A DNA stretch of 64,000 bases from Mercurialis annua (GCF_937616625.2 NC_065576.1:9116501-9180500); one strand, 5' to 3'; numbered from the stretch's first letter, positions 24,906 through 36,561 are shown. Notes: generated by a model from the sequence alone, not told the origin. A program made the numbers and translations.

Positions 24906-25062
24906 TCCAAATTTTACATAAATTAAAGGAGATAGTGAATTTGATTTTAACAAGTAGTTGGTATATTGATTAGTATACAGTATATAGTATAATTCACTAT
25001 GTTTTCTAATTATTTCCTACAATCAATCGTGGTAGTTTACTTTTTTTTTATAATTTACTAAA

Positions 25063-25320
25063 CTAGGTCAATGTCCGCGCGTTGCGCGGGTTTGATAATA
25101 AAATCTACACCAAATAATTTTTTTTATAATATCTTTGATACATGAAAAATTTGAATAGTAAAAAAGTTAAATAATTCTTTCATTACATGATCTTACATAG
25201 TTGTAAAGCTAAGAATACGCTTAGAATATGATTCATGCACATCACCACCAAGCAAATAAAGAAAAATAAACCGTCGCTGGTTTTTCAAAAATTTATTATT
25301 ATTATTTTCTTTTTCAGTTG
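25063..25320 (-). mobile_element. Helitron 3' end, minus strand, truncated
   Basis: Read on the minus strand, the hairpin CCCGCGCAACGCGCGG is followed by ACATTGACCTAG|T, a Helitron 3' terminus (CTAG at 25063-25066). No 5' terminus was found to the right. The hairpin sequence differs from the other Helitrons here, so this is a different subfamily. Confidence 0.6.
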
Positions 25321-25452
25321 CTAAATAATATAGCCACGAAAAAATATCGACGAATTAAACACGTCGACAATCCATCGGAAAATATTTTCCGACGGATTTC
25401 CTACTTTTAGCGACGGAAAAATCATTCACTAAATGCAGGATTTCTAGTAGTG
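25320..25452 (-). mobile_element. Right terminus of a CACTA-type element
   Basis: Ends GGATTTCTAGTAGTG at 25452, the complement of CACTACTAGAAATCC. It is preceded by subterminal CGACGGATTT and TAGCGACGGAAAA repeats. It faces the left terminus at 17257. The termini agree over about ten bases, but the 3-bp flanks differ. Confidence 0.65.
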
Positions 25453-26009
25453 GCCTTTAGCCACTTCCTCGTACCTCTCCAATGAACTCAAACTGTTAGC
25501 TTGCGTTGTGTTGAAGAAAAGAAGGCCGTGGTGTGTAGTAGAATGAAGAAGACAGTTTAGTAGGGTTTTTAGTTAGGGTATCATTAAGGATTAATTTGCA
25601 TATAATTAGATTAATTAGAATTTATTTAGATTAGTTAAATTTTCAATCAGGTGTTTAGTTAGGGTCTAATTAGAGTTAATTATAATTATTTAGAGTTAAA
25701 TTTTTTAATTAGTTAACCCACTATTTTTTTATTAGAGGGTTGTTTTTGAAATAATTTGCCAAAAGTTGGCTTTTTCTTTTCATCCGTTTTTTTTAAAATT
25801 GATTTTTTAATAATTTATGTCAACTTTAAAGACTTAATTGATCCTATTTTAAAAAAAAATTATAAAAATAAGAATAAAATTCACTTTTTTTTTTGAAATG
25901 AGATTAAAATTCACTTAAAAAATAATGCAGTATGTATTGGAAAAACACCAAAAAAACATACTAGAGAACACAAAAAAGAAAACAATAAAACACTCAAAAT
26001 ACACTCCAA
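25453..26009. other. AT-rich spacer, no gene seen
   Basis: No coding region. A TTAGTTAGGGT(A/C)T(A/C)ATTA phrase recurs at about 25570 and 25660. The stretch ends at a segment homologous to the upstream region of the PLAT genes. Confidence 0.45.
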
Positions 26010-26060
26010 AATTAAAATCGTACGAGGAAATGATTCCTTTATGGCTTATGCTGATTATAC
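26010..26060 (+). pseudogene. PLAT upstream relic, left part
   Basis: GAGGAAATGATTCCTTTATG followed by GCTGATTATAC matches the upstream region of the second PLAT gene (about 50337-50371) and the relic at 61372-61402. LINE 3 interrupts the copy directly after GCTGATTATAC. The remainder continues at 36541 and 37275. Confidence 0.7.
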
Positions 26061-26462
26061 TTTTTTTTTTGGTAAATGATCAATAAATTAGCACATCCAT
26101 AAGATTGGATGGCAAAAGAGAGTCAAAAACAAAGCATCAAGCTAAATAAAGTTACAAAAGAACTCAATACATCTAAAAACGTCGTTTCCTGAATAAGAAA
26201 ATCCTTGATCTTTTGTCTTGTGAAACTCAACTGCTTTGCAAACTGTCAGGAAAAGTAAAGAATTAACATCCGAAGTCTCCCCTTCAAATACAGGTCTGTT
26301 TCTAGCCTTCCAAAGGTGCTAAACTCCATAGAACAAAAAAAGTTTCCAAAGCTTGCGATGACGACCAGCTGAGATGGAAATCCAATGATTAAAAAAATCA
26401 TCAAGATTACCCGGAGCAACCCAGCTCATGTTGCATCTAGAAAAAAAGGTAGACCAAAAACG

Positions 26463-29400
26463 TCAAGCAAAAGGACAGTGAAGGATAATATGGATACCCG
26501 TTTCTTCCTCAGAGCAAGTCCCACATGAAATACAATCCGAATTAAGAACACGCCGTCTAACCAAAACAGCGTTAGAAGATAATCTTTCCTTTGCTAGAAG
26601 CCAAACAAAGAACTGAAGCCTTGGCGGAAGAAATTCCTTCCAAATCCGTTGCAGCATAAAAGAGGATGGCCTGTGAATGTTCCGGTTGAGCAGCTCCGCC
26701 ATAAACGCAGAGGAATAGTGACCATGCTTGCCCCATGAAGGTCTGTCCGGCGTGTCACTCAAAGTTAAACTCAGAGGAAGCTGCTGCAGAAGCTCGGCCA
26801 AGCGTTGCTGTTCTCCAAGACGAAGCCAGCGTGACCAGGTGAAGCCGTTGAACTGTTGAACATCTGAGTCGAATAAAGCTGAAACTGAAGCGTCTTTGGA
26901 CCGAGATAGAAGAAACAAATCTGGAAAAGAAGAACTCAGTCTATCTGAAGCCTATTTATCCTTCCAGAAGCGGATTGACTGCCCATCGCCCATAATCATT
27001 GTTGCTGAGTTTTTAAAACAGCTCCATAATTCATTATTTCTAACACAAACGTTGATTATTCCTCTCCAGGTGGGAGATAGATTTATGACATTTGCTGTTT
27101 CGAAGTCAGACCAAGAAAGAATGGAGCAGCTATTAGAGATTACAGCAAACCAAATTGAAGTCCTCTCTGAAACCATCAATTTCCAAATCCATTTCAGCAA
27201 TAAACAAAAATTCTTAATATTCAAAGGAACAATATTAAGACCACCTGCAGAATAAGGAACACAAATATCTGACCACGCCACTTTACTGAAACCTTTGTTA
27301 TTAGAATTCCCAGTCCACAAAAAACGACGCATAATCTGTTCCAGAGTTAAAGCCACAGATTGAGGAATACGAAAAAAACAAAGAAAATAATCAGGAAGAC
27401 TAGACAGGACGGACTTAATCAAAGTTAACCTTCCTGATGGCTATAAAAGATTACCTCTCCATGTAGACAGACTGCTTGAAAAATTTGAAACAACTGGATC
27501 CCACAACTTATGACCAACAGTTCTATCCGAAAGCGGAAGCCCTAGGTAAGTGATTGGCAATTCCTTAATTTTGCAATTTAGAATTTCAGAAGCTTCCGAA
27601 AGAGTTCCCGAATCAATATTAATTCCAATAATAGAAGATTTTTGGTAGTTAATTTTAAGACCAGAATTCAACTCGAAGCATCGCAGGATACGAAGCAGAT
27701 TCTTAATCAAGGCCAAATCTCCAGGAACGAATAAAAGAGTATCATCCGCGAACTGAAGAATAGATAAGTCCTCCACCAAACCATCAACCCGAATGCCAGA
27801 GAGCAGCCCCAAGTCGCATGCTTTTGCAAAAATAGCTCTTAAACTTTCTACCGCCAAGACAAAGAGCATAGGAGAAATAGGGTCTCCTTGACGAACGCCT
27901 CTCTCCATAAAGAAATTATCTGTCGGGCAGCCATTTAAAAGCACAGATAACTGAGCAGAATCAAAACACAATGAAATCCAACTGGTCCATTTTCTATCAA
28001 AGTTCATCTTCTGAAGGACCTGCAAAATAAATTGCCAAGGAATAGAATCAAAAGCCTTTTTGAAATCAAGCTTTATAAGAAACACTTTATCTTTCCGACG
28101 TTTGACCAGATGAATAATTTCCGATGCAATCATGTATACTCCTTCCTTTAATAAACCCGAATTGATTATCAGAGATAACTAGAGGGAGTACCAGAGACAA
28201 CCTATTAGCTAAAGCCTTGGAGAGAAGCTTGAAGACACCATTGATCAAGCTAATTGGTCGAAAATCTTTTATATCCGTAGCACCCTGAAACTTAGGAATC
28301 AACACAAGAAAAGCAGTGTTAAGCCCTTTAGGGAAGGATGCCGAATTGAAGAATTCCCCAAAGAGGGAGATAAAATCTTTCTTTAACGTCTTCCAAACTT
28401 TCCTGTAGAAAAAATAGTTGAACCCATCTGGTCCCGGCGATTTATTTTCATCACAGCTCATGAGAGTTGAATAAATCTCCTCCTCCGAAAAAGGACCAGA
28501 AATAGCTGCAACTTGAGAATCAGAAAGATACCTGATTGGAAGATCATCCAAGGAGAAGTGAACAGTAGCCGACTTTTTAAACAAATTCTTATAAAAAGAA
28601 TGGACCCTTTGCTTAATGTCAATAGGAGAAGAATAGCAGACTCCATCAATAGTAACCTCAGATATCAAATTGCTCTTTGAGTGAATAGAAGCCACAACAT
28701 GAAAGTATTTAGTGTTCCTGTCTCCATTTAAATTCCAGTTCAGCCTAGATTTCTGGTGCCAGAGAGATTCAATATGCTTGGAGAGTTGATTGAATTCTGA
28801 ATGAAGAACTGACAGCCTAGCACCATCGGCTTCAGTAAGATCAATCAAGTCGGATCTAGCTTCCAAGTCGGATATGGAGGTTTGCACTTCAGACAACCGG
28901 CTGTTCAAATTCCCGAAAGTTTCCTTGTTCCAAGCTCTGATTAAAATCCTTAGCTCTTTTAATCTGACGACCAAATATTCATTCGGAAGCCTAAGAGCTA
29001 TAGAAGACAAAGATTCTGCAACAAACGAACTAAAATCATTGTGACTCCACCAAGCATTGATAGACTTAAACGGCTTAGGGCCCCAATCTGTAATCACTTC
29101 TGAACTAAAAAGAATTGGAACGTGATCCGAGTAAGATCTAGGCAAAGCTTTCAAGAAATAATTCGGCCAATACCCACACGCACTAGGAGATAGAAAACAT
29201 ATGTCAATTTTCGATCTGGCAATACTGTTCTGCCAAGTAAAGAATCTGCCTTGTAATGAAGCTTCGACCAAATTTGAACTAGAGATAAAACCCGAAAACT
29301 CTAGCATAGAGCGAGAGAACCCAGTGCAATTTAATCTTTCTGTAGGGTCTAGAATCTCATTAAAATCACCCACAAGAATACAAATAGAATCTGAACTAAG

Positions 29401-29758
29401 CTCAGGAAGAATATCAATCCACAAAGAAGCTCTTTCCCTCAGACAATTACTAACATACACTAGAATGAATCTGACATTCAAACCACCCAAGTCAAAATCC
29501 AAACTAATCCATCTATTAGTTTTATAAATCCTCAAAGGAATTATAAGTTTCGAATTCCAAACACACAATAAGCCACCCGAAGCACCAATGGACGGAGCAA
29601 AACAATAATCGAAATCCAAATGAGGCCATAAAAAACGAACACAGAAATCATCAAACACCTCTTTTTTGTCTCAATCAAACCCAAAAGAGAAAGGTTATGA
29701 GAAGTTACCAAAGAACGAATAAAACGCTGCTTACGCGCAAAAGAGAAAGGTTATGAGA
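26463..29758 (-). pseudogene. LINE 3 ORF2 (EN-RT-zf-RVT), broken
   Basis: The minus-strand frame begins inside the endonuclease (RKQRFIRSLVTSHNLSLLGL, then IETKKE); the first residues of the domain are replaced by the inversion junction. Then come LVGDFNEILD and RSYSDHVPILF. RT motifs are KSPGPDGFNYFFY, FRPISLINGVFK, IKLDFKKAFDSI and GVRQGDPISPMLF, with FADD intact at 27741-27752. A frameshift lies near 28100-28135. Breaks at about 27430 and 26920-26960 separate the thumb (MIKSVLSSLPDYF) and the zf-RVT (CISCGTCSEEETGIHIILHC). The reading ends at about 26463 with no RNase H. It is related to LINE 4. Confidence 0.9.
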
Positions 29759-29760
29759 AG
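29682..29760. repeat. 23-bp direct repeat at the LINE 3 inversion junction
   Basis: A 23-bp sequence beginning CAAAAGAGAAAGG and ending TTATGAGAAG occurs at 29682-29704 and again at 29738-29760. The first copy is genuine ORF2 sequence; the second ends exactly where the inverted segment begins. This looks like templated filler at a repair or template-switch junction. Confidence 0.85.
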
Positions 29761-30241
29761 CTTCTACACGTACACAATAAACTAGTTATAAAAAAGTATA
29801 TCTTAGTAATATTATCTATAATAGAGGGACCACCCGTGCGATGAGCTCCTCCCTTCCCCCAAACCCTACCCTCACCAAAAACCCTAACCCTAATTCATCA
29901 ACCACACCCGTTTTTTACTTCGAAAATTACCCAGATTCTTGGAATTATGTCAACCTACAACAAGCTTTTCTCAAATTTGGAATTATATCAACCTACAACA
30001 AGCTTCTACACGTACACAATAAACTAGTTATAAAAAAGTATATCTTAATAATATTATCTATAATAGAGGGACCACCCGTGCGATGAGCTCCTCCCTTCCC
30101 CCAAACCCTACCCTCACCAAAAACCCTAACCCTAATTCATCAACCACACCCGTTTTTTACTTCGAAAATTACCTAGATTCTTGGAATTATGTCAACCTAC
30201 AACAAGCTTTTCTCAAATTTGGAATTGCCGGAAGAGTTTCT
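29758..30241 (+). repeat. 242-bp tandem duplication of the LINE 3 5' end
   Basis: The segment at 29758-29999 is repeated from 30000 with a few substitutions (ATG at 29841 and 30083). Each copy contains a Helitron-like terminus (ACACAATAAACTAG), a short leader and the ORF1 start. The first copy breaks off within the RRM. Confidence 0.85.
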
Positions 30242-30380
30242 TTGGCTAGGAAAAGAAACATCAGGAATAAGCGGTTTGGTTTTTTCAGACCAAATCCTGA
30301 GGAGGATTTGAGGACTGTACGTGCAAGGATGAATCTGGTTTGCATTGGATACTATAGAATCAGAGCTTTTGAGGCAAAAT

Positions 30381-33300
30381 TGTCACGACCCATTTTCATG
30401 AATCGCGACCGGCGCTTGGGTATGGGTATGGTTGTACCAAAACCCGTAGCAAGCCTTGCGGATAACCAACAAATACATAAGCCTGCAAGAAACCAATGCT
30501 CGGGGGCAACCGAGACTTCAGCCTAGTTCTAGCAGTTCATAATTTACAACATTTATTATAAAGTGCTCAGCCAACTCTGAGTCTTAAACATGGCAGAAGT
30601 ATATATTAACCCAAGTTAATAAAAGAATGCCAAAATAGCAATAATTCAGTGAATAAATTTATAACAAGTATTCGACATAAGACTTCTATTTACTACTGCG
30701 GTCTAAGAATAAAATAAGTTTAATAACCTTATTAAATATAGTAAAACCTCCGAGGAAATAAAGAATCGGAGAGCAGCTGACTCGCTCATATCATAACCCT
30801 GGAAAATTTGGGAAAACAACGGGGTCAGATATACTGAGATGAGTTCATACCACTATTTACATTTATCAAGTGGAAAACCATTGAAACCCTTTTAAAACAT
30901 TTAATATGAACATTACGTATAATAGTTGGAACCCTAATCCACAATACTAATATAACCATAATCCATTAGGCCTGGTCCCGAGAGCTGAGCTACACCGAGT
31001 TACCACCGACCACTCTTAATTCATAACCAGAGTCCCGAGAGCTGAGCTACACCGAGTTACTCTACTGGGTCCCGAGAGCTAGGCTACCACCGAGTAACCC
31101 CCACATATCACATACCTTATCTAGATCAATACCGGTGCGCACACAGTCCTAATGATGCCCATTAGGTAGCATGTTCCAACTAAAAGCCATAATGGAAAAA
31201 CAGTTCGAAATATACATACAGTATATATTTATATATTAAAATAACAGTTTACTTAATAAAGCGGTAAATAGTAAGTACAAACTCACTGCTTGCAAATCCA
31301 CGTGAAAACTTGACAAGCAACTAAACCTGATCCGACTCCGAAGCACGAGCAGTCGACGGGTCTAAGAAAATATATATAATAATTAATATCATCTCCTAAC
31401 TCTAGAGAGTACTAGACACCACATACGACTAGCACATATATCAATCAAGCCAACATATAAACCATCATAACGCCATTATACATATATAGTCAAAATGCCA
31501 AAGCATAAACCAACGTGGAATAATCATACTTACTCGGACTGTCACCAAAGTCATACAATCAGTTAAGTCAAATTGAGTTCCCACTTTGAAAACATGATCC
31601 GAAAATCCATTTCAGATAACTTAGTTAAATCCATAAACCAAGTTTAAAACCAACATGGTGAGTCAGCCAAGTTACAACAATTGCAAGGCATCTTCTCACA
31701 AATCGGGCGACCCAAGTCTAACCCGAACCAAAATCCAACCAGAGTAAAACCAGAGTTTAATATTTAGGTCATCTTTTGATAAACTATGAAATCCATTTTG
31801 AAAACAAGGAACTCAATAAGAACTCAATAACCAAAATATCATAACGCTCATAAGGTTCTCGACAAAAGTCCTCAATGGGCAAACATGTTCAAACGGCCAA
31901 CATAAAATATACAATCACCTTAGCATGCCCTCTAACATTAAACATGCCCAATCAAGATTTACAATAATTTATACATCATACTAACATGTTAACAACAATC
32001 CAATATTAATCAATAATGTTAAACAACCCAACTAACTTATTTAAACAATCAAAACATTACATGACAACAAATTCAACATTTAGCCAAAATCGGCAAAACA
32101 GGCCAACCTCAAAACAACCATGCCATGACACTTTAATGAATCCAATTCATCTCAAAAGCTTAAACCAATTACATTTTCAGTTTCAAAACCTCTAACCAAA
32201 ACATATCAATTGATCATGATTATCAAGCCAAATAACAAACAATTTGATATGCTCAAACCAAACTAATCCAACTCTGTCAATTTGATTTTTAATCACCAAA
32301 CACAGGTTAATTCAATTATTTACAGCCCTATAACAAAATCAAACTAAAACAATTTATAGCAATCTAATTCTTTAAACAACAACATCATGGCAATGAAATT
32401 ATGGACAGCCCTAACATTCCCCTTTTAAGAAATCCATACAACGCATGAACGAACCGAATTCTAGAGAGCATAAACGACTACAATAAATGCCCAACAAGTA
32501 TTGCCAATGAATTTGATACAATAATAAGAAAACTAAATCAAAACAGCCCATATAATTACATGCCACAAAACTAACATTTAAAATTGAAATCTAACAACCA
32601 TCACACCAACGATTCGAATTAAAAGGGTAAAGGAAGGATTAATTACCTTAGCAATCCAAAAGAGCAAGGAAAACTCAGAAAAATAGTGGAATAATGGCTA
32701 CAACAATGAAAAACCGAAGGACCAATGAATACCCAAACAATTCGATTACATAAACTATGAATTGAATGATGGAAAGGATGTTAGAACACTTACCAAGTGT
32801 CTTGAGGCACCAAAATGTGATTGGGAATTGTCTATAAATGTTTAGAAATCAGTTTAGGGTTTGTGGGAACGAGTGGGGGCTGATTTGGTCGAGAAACGAA
32901 GTTTTTATAAGCAAACCCGTAATGAACCGGTTCTACGGCCGGTTCTGTCCAGCAGAACCGGTTATTGAACCGGTTGACTCACTGCCAATGCAGAAATCAG
33001 AGTGGACCGGACCTACGGCCGGTTCAACCCAGCAGGTCCGGTTATAGGGACGGTTGACCCGAAAAGAGGTCAAAACGACGATCCGGACGGTCGAATGAAA
33101 GATCATCCTCTTAGGTACAACATATCTAAAGGGCAGCCCGATCCGACGGTTAAATTGGAAAATATGGACGTTTTACTAGAGCATAGCAGATTTGGAAAAC
33201 ATGCAAACATTGTTTCGATAACAATCCGGAAATAAATCAATTCAACATCAAATACTTAAAGGTTCAAGGGGTACACATAAGTCATTCAACATGACATAAC

Positions 33301-33465
33301 CAAGGTACCACATATGCTAATTCGCACATAAATCAATCCGAAAACAAGTCGGAAGCACAACGAGAACAAGTCGAAGTTAAAACACAACCAAAGTCCATCA
33401 CAAACCAAACTTTAAACGGACAACCAACCACCAAAACAAGTTATAAAAAAATACGGGTTATTACA
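30381..33465 (-). mobile_element. Solo chromovirus-type gypsy LTR, 3085 bp
   Basis: Runs TGTCACGACCC to GGGTTATTACA, read as a minus-strand LTR beginning TGTAATAACCC. It is flanked by the perfect 5-bp duplication AAAAT (30376-30380 and 33466-33470). Joining the flanks restores GGCAAAATACCC, exactly the sequence of the uninterrupted copy at 36160-36177. No internal retroelement sequence remains. It is related to the LTRs at 39473-41967 and 56570-58815; the last is next to a chromodomain-type integrase end, which gives the family assignment. Confidence 0.93.
30965..31105. repeat. Short tandem repeats inside the solo LTR
   Basis: Three copies of a CCCGAGAGCTGAGCTACAC unit followed by CGAGTTAC, spaced about 55-65 bp apart. 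Comparable local duplications occur in the related LTR at 39938-40090 (GTGAGTCCAACTCAC). Confidence 0.75.
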
Positions 33466-36458
33466 AAAATACCCTTCTAGGGTTTCGCAGGAATCACAAC
33501 AACTCCCGCCGAATCGTAAAACTGAGTTGTCGTGACTTCCAGAGTTTGATACCGTGGTGCAAACGCGACCAGCATGGTCCACCTGTTTGAATTTGCGCCT
33601 GTGCTCAAAAAATCCTTTAAACGCTGCCAGAGTCTTGTCTAAGAAGACTGCAGTCCTCCCATTAGAGCTTACTGAAACCCGACCTGCTGAACTGTCAAAA
33701 TTCTGCTGCACATGTGGACTGAGGAGGAAGACCGGAGATGAGGCTGCAGACGGAGAAGAATCTGCAGGTTGGACATAAGCCTCACGAGAAGGCACCAAAT
33801 CTGCTTTGACATCGGACTGCACTTTACTTCCATCTTTTGCTGAAATAGAACCTTCAACACTGCCAGATTCATCAGAAAAATCTGACGAGGATTGATTATC
33901 CCAATCCTCCAAAACTATTGGAAGATCTGATTCATAAACCGAAAGACAAAACTCCCTTCCATTCAACATTAATGAGATTGATTCCTGGATTTTCTCCTGT
34001 AAGGTAGCAATAAGAACCGAACCAGTATCGAGTCTCTCTCTTGATAGTACCATCGGGTGCACCGTAATAGGGTCTCCAAAACGCTCACCTATTCGCATGA
34101 ATAATCCCTCTCCCCATGCACAAAGAGGAATACCTACGACATTAAGCCAAACGTATCTCCCCTTACCTGTTGAATAACAATCACAACTCCTATAGGAGAT
34201 AAAAAATTCTGATAGCGAAGGGAAAGTAATATTCTCAAAAACTGCTCGTTCCTCCTTAGTTCGAAATCTAAGAATAATCTCCGGTCCTCCTAGGAAAGAC
34301 ATAGATGAAAAATCAACACCTTTGAGCTGTAAAAACAATGTCACTTGCAGCAGCTGTTGTTGAGAAAAAACCCAACTCGTTGTAAATCCGGAAGTCGGAT
34401 GTCGATCCCACGAGGACTAAAGGTTTAAAGTGAGTGAAATTGCTTATGAAATTCAATTCGGAAAGCACAAATAAAGATTGTTTTTTTGTAACAATTCTAA
34501 CAACTAAGATTCAATTAAACGCTAAAATGCAATAACTCAAAAAGCACTAATTATCAACAATTTAGAATCAATAAAGGGAAACGTCAAGGGATTGGCAATC
34601 ACACCTAGGTCATGCATTCATGGTTGGTCAAATCGGAAGTATTTCAAGGGCCGAGTGAAGTCTAAAGCGTTATTCCCGCTCTCTCGAGCCTCAAGGAACA
34701 ACAAAACCGCTACCTAATCACCTAATCAATACCAAGCTCACTCTCGTGTTACAAGGCATAACCAAACGAATAACTAGTGATTAATCAATCAACTCTAGGG
34801 CCACCTAAGTTCAAACCCACTCTCGTGGCGCTCTAAAACCTAGGTTTTCAATCCTATTAGTCAATCTAATCAACCACCTCCCGGTGCATCAATCAAACTC
34901 TAAACATGCTTAGGGTAGCTAATCCTAAACAAGCAATAAGCAATAGGAGTAAAACATGAGTAAACAACATTAAGAACCAACCAATCATACAACCCTAGGC
35001 TATCATACCAACCCCCTAACAAGGGGCTTAGCCACTCATGGCTAAGTTCTCAATACAAGCACTAATCAAACAACTAAACATTAAAAAGTAGAGAAAGGTT
35101 ACCTTAAGTAAAATGGAAGAACAATAACTCATACAAGATAATGAAGATTCCACAATAAATAAACTTGCATTAATTAATAAGAGATCTTGTTCAATCAAAC
35201 ATTAAAAGCTTCAACTTCACCAACAATGGTGGAAAAGATGGAGCACACAACTCTAAAGAGATTCTAAGCTATTTTTAGGAGACAACACAAAAGGAATAAA
35301 AGTAATGAATGTTGCATACCCTAATTTTGAATCATAAAGTAGTACTTATAGTGTTCTCAAAAAGGAAATAAAAACATCCTACAAAAGAGTGTTGGGCCAA
35401 AAGAGGAAGTGTGCATAAGCCTTGTCCTTTTCTTCAGATTTTCGATTCTAACTTTAAGCCTTTGCACGAATCGTGCAAACCAACTTAACATGGGTGCACG
35501 GATCGTGCAATATCTCTGGGAACAATCTGCTTCTGCTCTACTTATGCACGATTCGTGCAAGGTGTTGCACGATTCGTGCAACCTTCAGACTCCACAACCT
35601 TGAACTTCAAAACTTCATAACTCGGTGTAGAAATGTCCAAATGAGTTGGTTCTTGAACCATTGGAAAGCTCAGGATGTCTAATTTAACTCTTATGAAGAA
35701 CACAAACTCATTAGAGACCTCTAACCGATCCAAATTGGTCAAATAGTGCAGACGGGTCAGCTTTTCCGAATTGCAAATGAGCTTTCGCCTCTCTTTCGTC
35801 GACTTTTCCATCTTTTGCACCAAAATGCTTCCGCAATGCTCCCAAGTATCTGAAATACTAAAACATGCAATAAGGCATTCGGAATACCATAAAATCATAA
35901 TAAAAGCATGCGGAAACGACACTCTAAATAGGAGTAAAATACTCCTATCAGCTGTGGCATAGTTTTCACCCTAACGATTATCGAGTCCGAGAATTCTGAA
36001 GTTGCAGATTCGTTTGACTCAACGATGATCGGTTCTCTTCGGACAGCCTGGGCATATGACCTGCCATTTCTAACTACAGGTCTCATTATCAGTTTATGGG
36101 TTGGTTCAGTTTTACGATTCGGCAGGAGTTGTTGTGATTCCTGCGAAACCCTAGAAGGGTATTTTGCCTCAAAAGCTCTGAGTCTATAGTATCCGATGCA
36201 AACCAGATTCATCCTTGCACGTACAGTCCTGAAATCCTCCTCAGGATTTGGTCTGAAAAAACCAAACCGCTTATTCCTGATGTTTCTTTTCCTAGCCAAA
36301 GAAACTCTTCCGGCAATTCCAAATATGAGAAAAGCTTGTTGTAGGTTGACATAATTCTAAGAATCTGGGTAATTTTAGAAGTAAAAAACGGGTGTGGTTG
36401 ATGAATTAGGGTTAGGGTTTTTGGTGAGGGTAGGGTTTGGGGGAAGGGAGGAGCTCAT
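33412..36458 (-). pseudogene. LINE 3 ORF1 (RRM + DUF4283-like), interrupted
   Basis: The minus-strand ORF1 begins at the ATG at 36458. The RRM segment carries two stops (after FYF and in the DS(W)NYV stretch). It continues through GYYRLRAFEA and a basic linker (NGRSYAQAVRREP) to KTMPQ, where the solo LTR at 34358-35950 is inserted. It resumes at about 34357 with LFLQLKGVDF, LGGPEIILRF, GRYVWLNVVGIPLCAWGE and a long acidic C-terminus. The middle part resembles the DUF4283-type domain of plant L1 ORF1. LINE-derived coding ends near 33526, where it meets the inverted arm; the open frame runs on into it to 33412. No zinc knuckle is left. Confidence 0.75.
34358..35950 (-). mobile_element. Solo gypsy LTR, 1593 bp, inside LINE 3 ORF1
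   Basis: TG...CA ends (plus strand TGTTGAGAAAAAACCC to ACTCCTATCA), flanked by the perfect 5-bp duplication GCTGT (34353-34357 and 35951-35955). Removing it rejoins the ORF1 frame. The same family forms the LTR at 39400-43882, recognised by shared phrases such as CTCTCGAGCCTCAA and CCTAATCAATACC. A cluster of palindromic TTGCACGATTCGTGCAA motifs lies at 35465-35582. Confidence 0.92.
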
Positions 36459-36561
36459 CGCACGGGTGGTCCCTCTATTATAGATAATATTATTAAGATA
36501 TACTTTTTTATAACTAGTTTATTGAAGGGAGGAGCTGATCGCTGATTATACTTTTTTATAA

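Larger units (their letters stand above)
30083..33525 (+). pseudogene. Inverted ORF1 start of LINE 3 (RRM), split by a solo LTR
   Basis: Opposite in orientation to the rest of LINE 3. It encodes an RRM-like N-terminus: FYFENYLDSWNYVNLQQAFL as the first beta-alpha unit and ARKRNIRNKRFGFFR as the RNP1-type strand. It runs to 30380, is interrupted by the solo LTR at 30381-33465 and resumes at 33466-33525 with sequence matching the minus-strand copy at 36107-36166. An RRM is typical of ORF1 in some plant L1 families. Unlike the minus copy, this arm has no stop in its first 90 codons, but it is cut off and cannot give a full ORF1. Confidence 0.75.
26061..36540 (-). mobile_element. LINE 3: full insertion with internal inversion
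   Basis: One minus-strand L1-type insertion. Its A tail is the T run at 26061-26070. The target duplication GCTGATTATAC (longer if the T run is counted) is at 26050-26060 and again at 36541-36551. Read 5' to 3' on the minus strand it has: a scrambled 5' junction, ORF1 (36458 down to 33526, split by a solo LTR), then a second copy of the ORF1 start in the opposite orientation (29758-33525, split by another solo LTR), then ORF2 lacking its first residues (about 29758 down to 26463), then the 3' UTR (26061-26462). This subfamily has no RNase H domain. ORF2 has stops and frameshifts. Confidence 0.85.

Noticed and set aside
26896..27255. 119-codon plus-strand open frame
   Set aside because: Antisense to the zf-RVT and thumb region of LINE 3 ORF2.
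29871..29893. Telomere-like CCCTAA sequence at the LINE ORF1 start (also at 30113 and, reversed, at 36405-36425)
   Set aside because: Only two loosely matching units within coding sequence (Pro/Asn/Thr-rich peptide); not a telomeric array.
33554..33778. Plus-strand open frame opposite LINE 3 ORF1
   Set aside because: Shadow of the minus-strand ORF1 coding frame; no domain.
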